Positions 11,985 to 13,881 of a DNA stretch of 13,881 nucleotides are shown here, in pieces. The translations under genes and the position numbers were made by a program. Each line of letters starts with the position of its first letter. The stretch's first letter is position 1. Source of the stretch: Alphaproteobacteria bacterium (GTDB lineage: Bacteria > Pseudomonadota > Alphaproteobacteria > Rs-D84); NCBI GenBank assembly GCA_017936185.1, contig JAGBGA010000030.1, forward strand, positions 1 to 13,881. The letters run 5' to 3'. The notes beneath the pieces were generated by a model that worked only from the letters and a program-made list of their open reading frames with translations, had not been told where the DNA came from and made no database searches.

Positions 11985-13070
11985 ATGACACAGGTAAAAA
12001 TACTTGGTGCATTGGTTGCGTGTCTTGCAATAGTTTCGCGCGCCGACGCATGCACTGGAATCACCCTAAAGTCCAACGATGGCGCAACAATTGTTGCACG
12101 CACAATGGATTGGTCGGGTGCCGAAATGAACAACATGTACACAATTGTTCCACGTGGCCATGAACAACAATCTTTATTACCCGATGGTTCGACAAATGGT
12201 TTGAAATACACATCATTATACGGGTATGTTGGCCTGGCGGTCCAACAACCTGAATTTGTCGTCGACGGCACAAACGAAGCCGGCCTTTCAGCCGCCCTGT
12301 TTTACTTTCCAAACTATGGTGAATATATTGAATACAACGAAGCATCCAAAGACATAACCCTTGCCGACTTTCAAGTCGTATCATGAATATTATCACGCTT
12401 TTCCACAATTGACCAAGTCAAAGAAGCCATTAACAACGTCCGCATTGTTAACATAGACCCCAGCGCATCAACCGTCCACTGGCGCATAACGGAACCGAAT
12501 GGTCGTCAAGTTGTAATGGAAATTGTAAATGGCGCCCCCAACTTTTATGAAAACGAAGTTGGCGTATTAACAAATTCACCTGGATTTGAATGGCAACTGA
12601 CGAATTTAAACAATTATTTCAATTTGCATCCTGGCACTGCGGGTCCAACACCATTTGGCCCAATAAGATTACGTGCATTTGGGGCGGGTTCTGGATTTCT
12701 TGGGTTACCGGGTGACTTTACCCCACCATCACGTTTTGTTCGTGCGGCATTTTTTTCAACATATTCAATTCCCCAAAACACCGCATACAAAGCAATCGAA
12801 CAATCATTTCATATTTTGAACAATTTTGATGTTCCATTGGGCATTCAATTTGCGATTGGTTCAGCCCCGAACAACATGCCATCTGCGACACAATGGACGG
12901 TTGCGACCGACCTGAAAAACATGAAGATATATTATCACACGATGTACAATCGTCTTATTCGTCGCATTGACATGACAGATATTGACTTTACATCTGTACC
13001 GTTTCAACATCATTCACTTGACATCGGAACACAACAAACAATAATTCCGGTCAAGATAGACACAAAATAA
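11985..13070 (+). CDS. Choloylglycine hydrolase/penicillin V acylase family protein with in-frame TGA
   Basis: The product is an exported Ntn-hydrolase that would cleave linear amides, such as conjugated bile salts or N-acyl amides. The ATG at 11985 follows AGGGGG and starts a signal peptide (MTQVKIL...SRADA) ending at Cys23, which is exposed as the catalytic N-terminal nucleophile (CTGITL). Family residues are visible in both parts: ARTMDW, VVDGTNEAGLS, VLTNSPGFEWQLTNLNNY and SRFVRAAFF. One frame runs from 11985 to the TAA at 13068-13070 (361 codons, normal length), broken only by TGA at 12384-12386. The context is VVS-[TGA]-ILSRFSTIDQVKEA, where relatives have W (SW-x-L-x-x-F-x-T-x-x-E/QVK). 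It is either a recent TGG-to-TGA nonsense mutation, a sequence error, or UGA read as Trp. If translation stops there, a 133-aa truncated product results; a separate frame is open from 12516. Confidence 0.82.
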
Positions 13071-13076
13071 CAACAA

Positions 13077-13095
13077 TCGGGGCATTACGCCCCGA
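13077..13095. terminator. Bidirectional terminator between convergent genes
   Basis: CGGGGC-ATTAC-GCCCCG (13078-13083 with 13089-13094, plus a T-A pair) is followed by AATTATTT on the plus strand. On the minus strand it is followed by ATTGTTGTTATTTT. It lies 6 bp after the hydrolase stop and just before the stop of the opposing LRR gene. Confidence 0.8.
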
Positions 13096-13096
13096 A

Positions 13097-13881
13097 TTAT
13101 TTCCACGCACTTGGGATATTGGCATAGTCGGACAGACCGGTATCCCTATAATACATATCATCAACATAACTCGTTGTCGCATCGGGCCAAATTTCATATA
13201 AATATTGCCCATTTATTCGCGCCGACGGCCCGGTTAAACCAGTACAACCAGAAAACATATGGTCGAACATTTGGTACTGCGCACTGCCCGATATGTCGCC
13301 AAATAAATTTTCGGGGATTGATGTTAACTTCGCACAACCATAAAACGTACTGTCGAACATACTGCTTGCCGGTGGGCCTTTTATCCCCGCAAATAAACCA
13401 TCGGGGATTGAACCGGTCAAACCACTGCAACCATAAAACGTATAGTTAAACATACTACTTGCCGGCGGGCCACTTATACCCGCAAATAAACCCGACGGTA
13501 TCGATGTCAAACCACTGCAACCTTCAAACGTACTTTGAAACATATAACTTGCCGGTGGGCCACTTATACCCGCAAATAAATTTTCCGGTATCGATGTCAA
13601 ACCACTGCAACCTTCAAACGTACTTTGAAACATATAACTTGCCGACGGACCACTTATACCCGCAAATAAATTTTCGGGGATTGATGTTAACCCACTGCAA
13701 CCATAAAACGTATATTCGAACATACGCTCTGCCGGTGGGCCACTTATACCCGCAAATAAATTTTCGGGGATTGAACCGGTCAAACCACTGCAACCAGAAA
13801 ACGTACTTTCAAACATATAACTTGCCGGCGGGCCACTTATACCCGCAAATAAACCCGACGGTATCGATGTTAACCCACTGC
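13097..13881 (-). CDS. BspA-type leucine-rich-repeat surface protein, N-terminus outside the window
   Basis: The frame is open to the window edge, so the start lies beyond 13881. The visible 260 residues are tandem units of about 30 aa with the pattern MF-x-x-TF-x-GCSGLTSIPENLFAGISGPPAS-x. There are six to seven units, two of them with a two-residue insertion (TGSIP). A non-repeat C-terminal cap follows with YEIWPDATTSYVDDMYY, DTGLSDY and IPSAWK. The spacing and the GCSGLTSIP core match BspA-like (DUF285-type) repeats, usually extracellular adhesion or binding surfaces. No membrane anchor or sorting signal is visible at the C-terminus; export signals would be in the missing N-terminus. Confidence 0.85.
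   Translation of the reverse strand, partial: SGLTSIPSGLFAGISGPPASYMFESTFSGCSGLTGSIPENLFAGISGPPAERMFEYTFYGCSGLTSIPENLFAGISGPSASYMFQSTFEGCSGLTSIPENLFAGISGPPASYMFQSTFEGCSGLTSIPSGLFAGISGPPASSMFNYTFYGCSGLTGSIPDGLFAGIKGPPASSMFDSTFYGCAKLTSIPENLFGDISGSAQYQMFDHMFSGCTGLTGPSARINGQYLYEIWPDATTSYVDDMYYRDTGLSDYANIPSAWK
13496..13644 (-). repeat. Recently duplicated 90-bp LRR unit
   Basis: A 59-bp stretch at 13496-13554 is identical to 13586-13644 at a 90-bp offset, coding for two adjacent MFQSTFEGCSGLTSIP units. Other units of the gene are more divergent. This suggests a recent unit duplication or gene conversion, and that the repeat number may vary between strains. Confidence 0.8.

Noticed and set aside
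12516..13070. A separate gene starting at the ATG at 12516.
   Set aside because: It is the same frame as the upstream half, has no ribosome site of its own, and begins in the middle of the hydrolase domain. It is the rest of the TGA-interrupted gene.

Overview
The window reads as chromosome of a host-associated, probably gut-dwelling Alphaproteobacterium of the uncultured RF32/CAG-239 ('Enterousia'-like) kind. This is an inference from memory of families, not a search. The clues are a TolQ/MotA-like plus OmpA/MotB-like gene pair of the alphaproteobacterial type, Cys-rich 'C-x-GG-x-W' surface modules, a BspA-type leucine-rich-repeat protein, a choloylglycine-hydrolase family enzyme, and clusters of extragenic palindromes.

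Layout: (1) 1-454 is intergenic, with REP-like palindromes, a promoter and a repeat-rich leader. (2) 455-2860 is a secreted Cys-rich mosaic protein. (3) 2913-4917 is a proton-channel/peptidoglycan-binding operon with its own promoter and terminator. (4) 4916-5308 is a scar region holding the 3' end of a cyclophilin gene, two hairpin terminators and a small fragment resembling the tRNA-Gln 3' end. (5) 5309-11805 is an integrative element of about 6.45 kb inserted in tRNA-Gln(CUG) and bounded by perfect 46-bp direct repeats. (6) 11761-13881 holds the intact tRNA-Gln, a choloylglycine-hydrolase family gene with an in-frame TGA at a likely Trp position, and an LRR surface protein that runs off the window.

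The element's right half is a mobility module on the minus strand. It encodes a tyrosine recombinase, an overlapping unknown 237-aa protein, an AlpA/excisionase-like protein, a small HUH Rep-like protein and a 'KGG' protein. The left half is cargo: a membrane-anchored coiled-coil protein, and a divergent two-gene unit of a lipoprotein and a GIY-YIG (T5orf172-type) nuclease with a RAMA-like C-terminus. Three copies of TGTCCC-N5-TGTCCC flank the element's ends and look like recombinase arm sites.

The most unusual signal is a cloverleaf-like structure of about 160 nt (6895-7056) ahead of the lipoprotein gene. Its closing helix overlaps, and so competes with, a terminator-like hairpin that also contains the Shine-Dalgarno. 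This could be an RNA switch controlling the cargo, or a folded replication origin for the Rep protein. The cargo may be an undescribed defence or conflict system, but that is inference from domains and context only.
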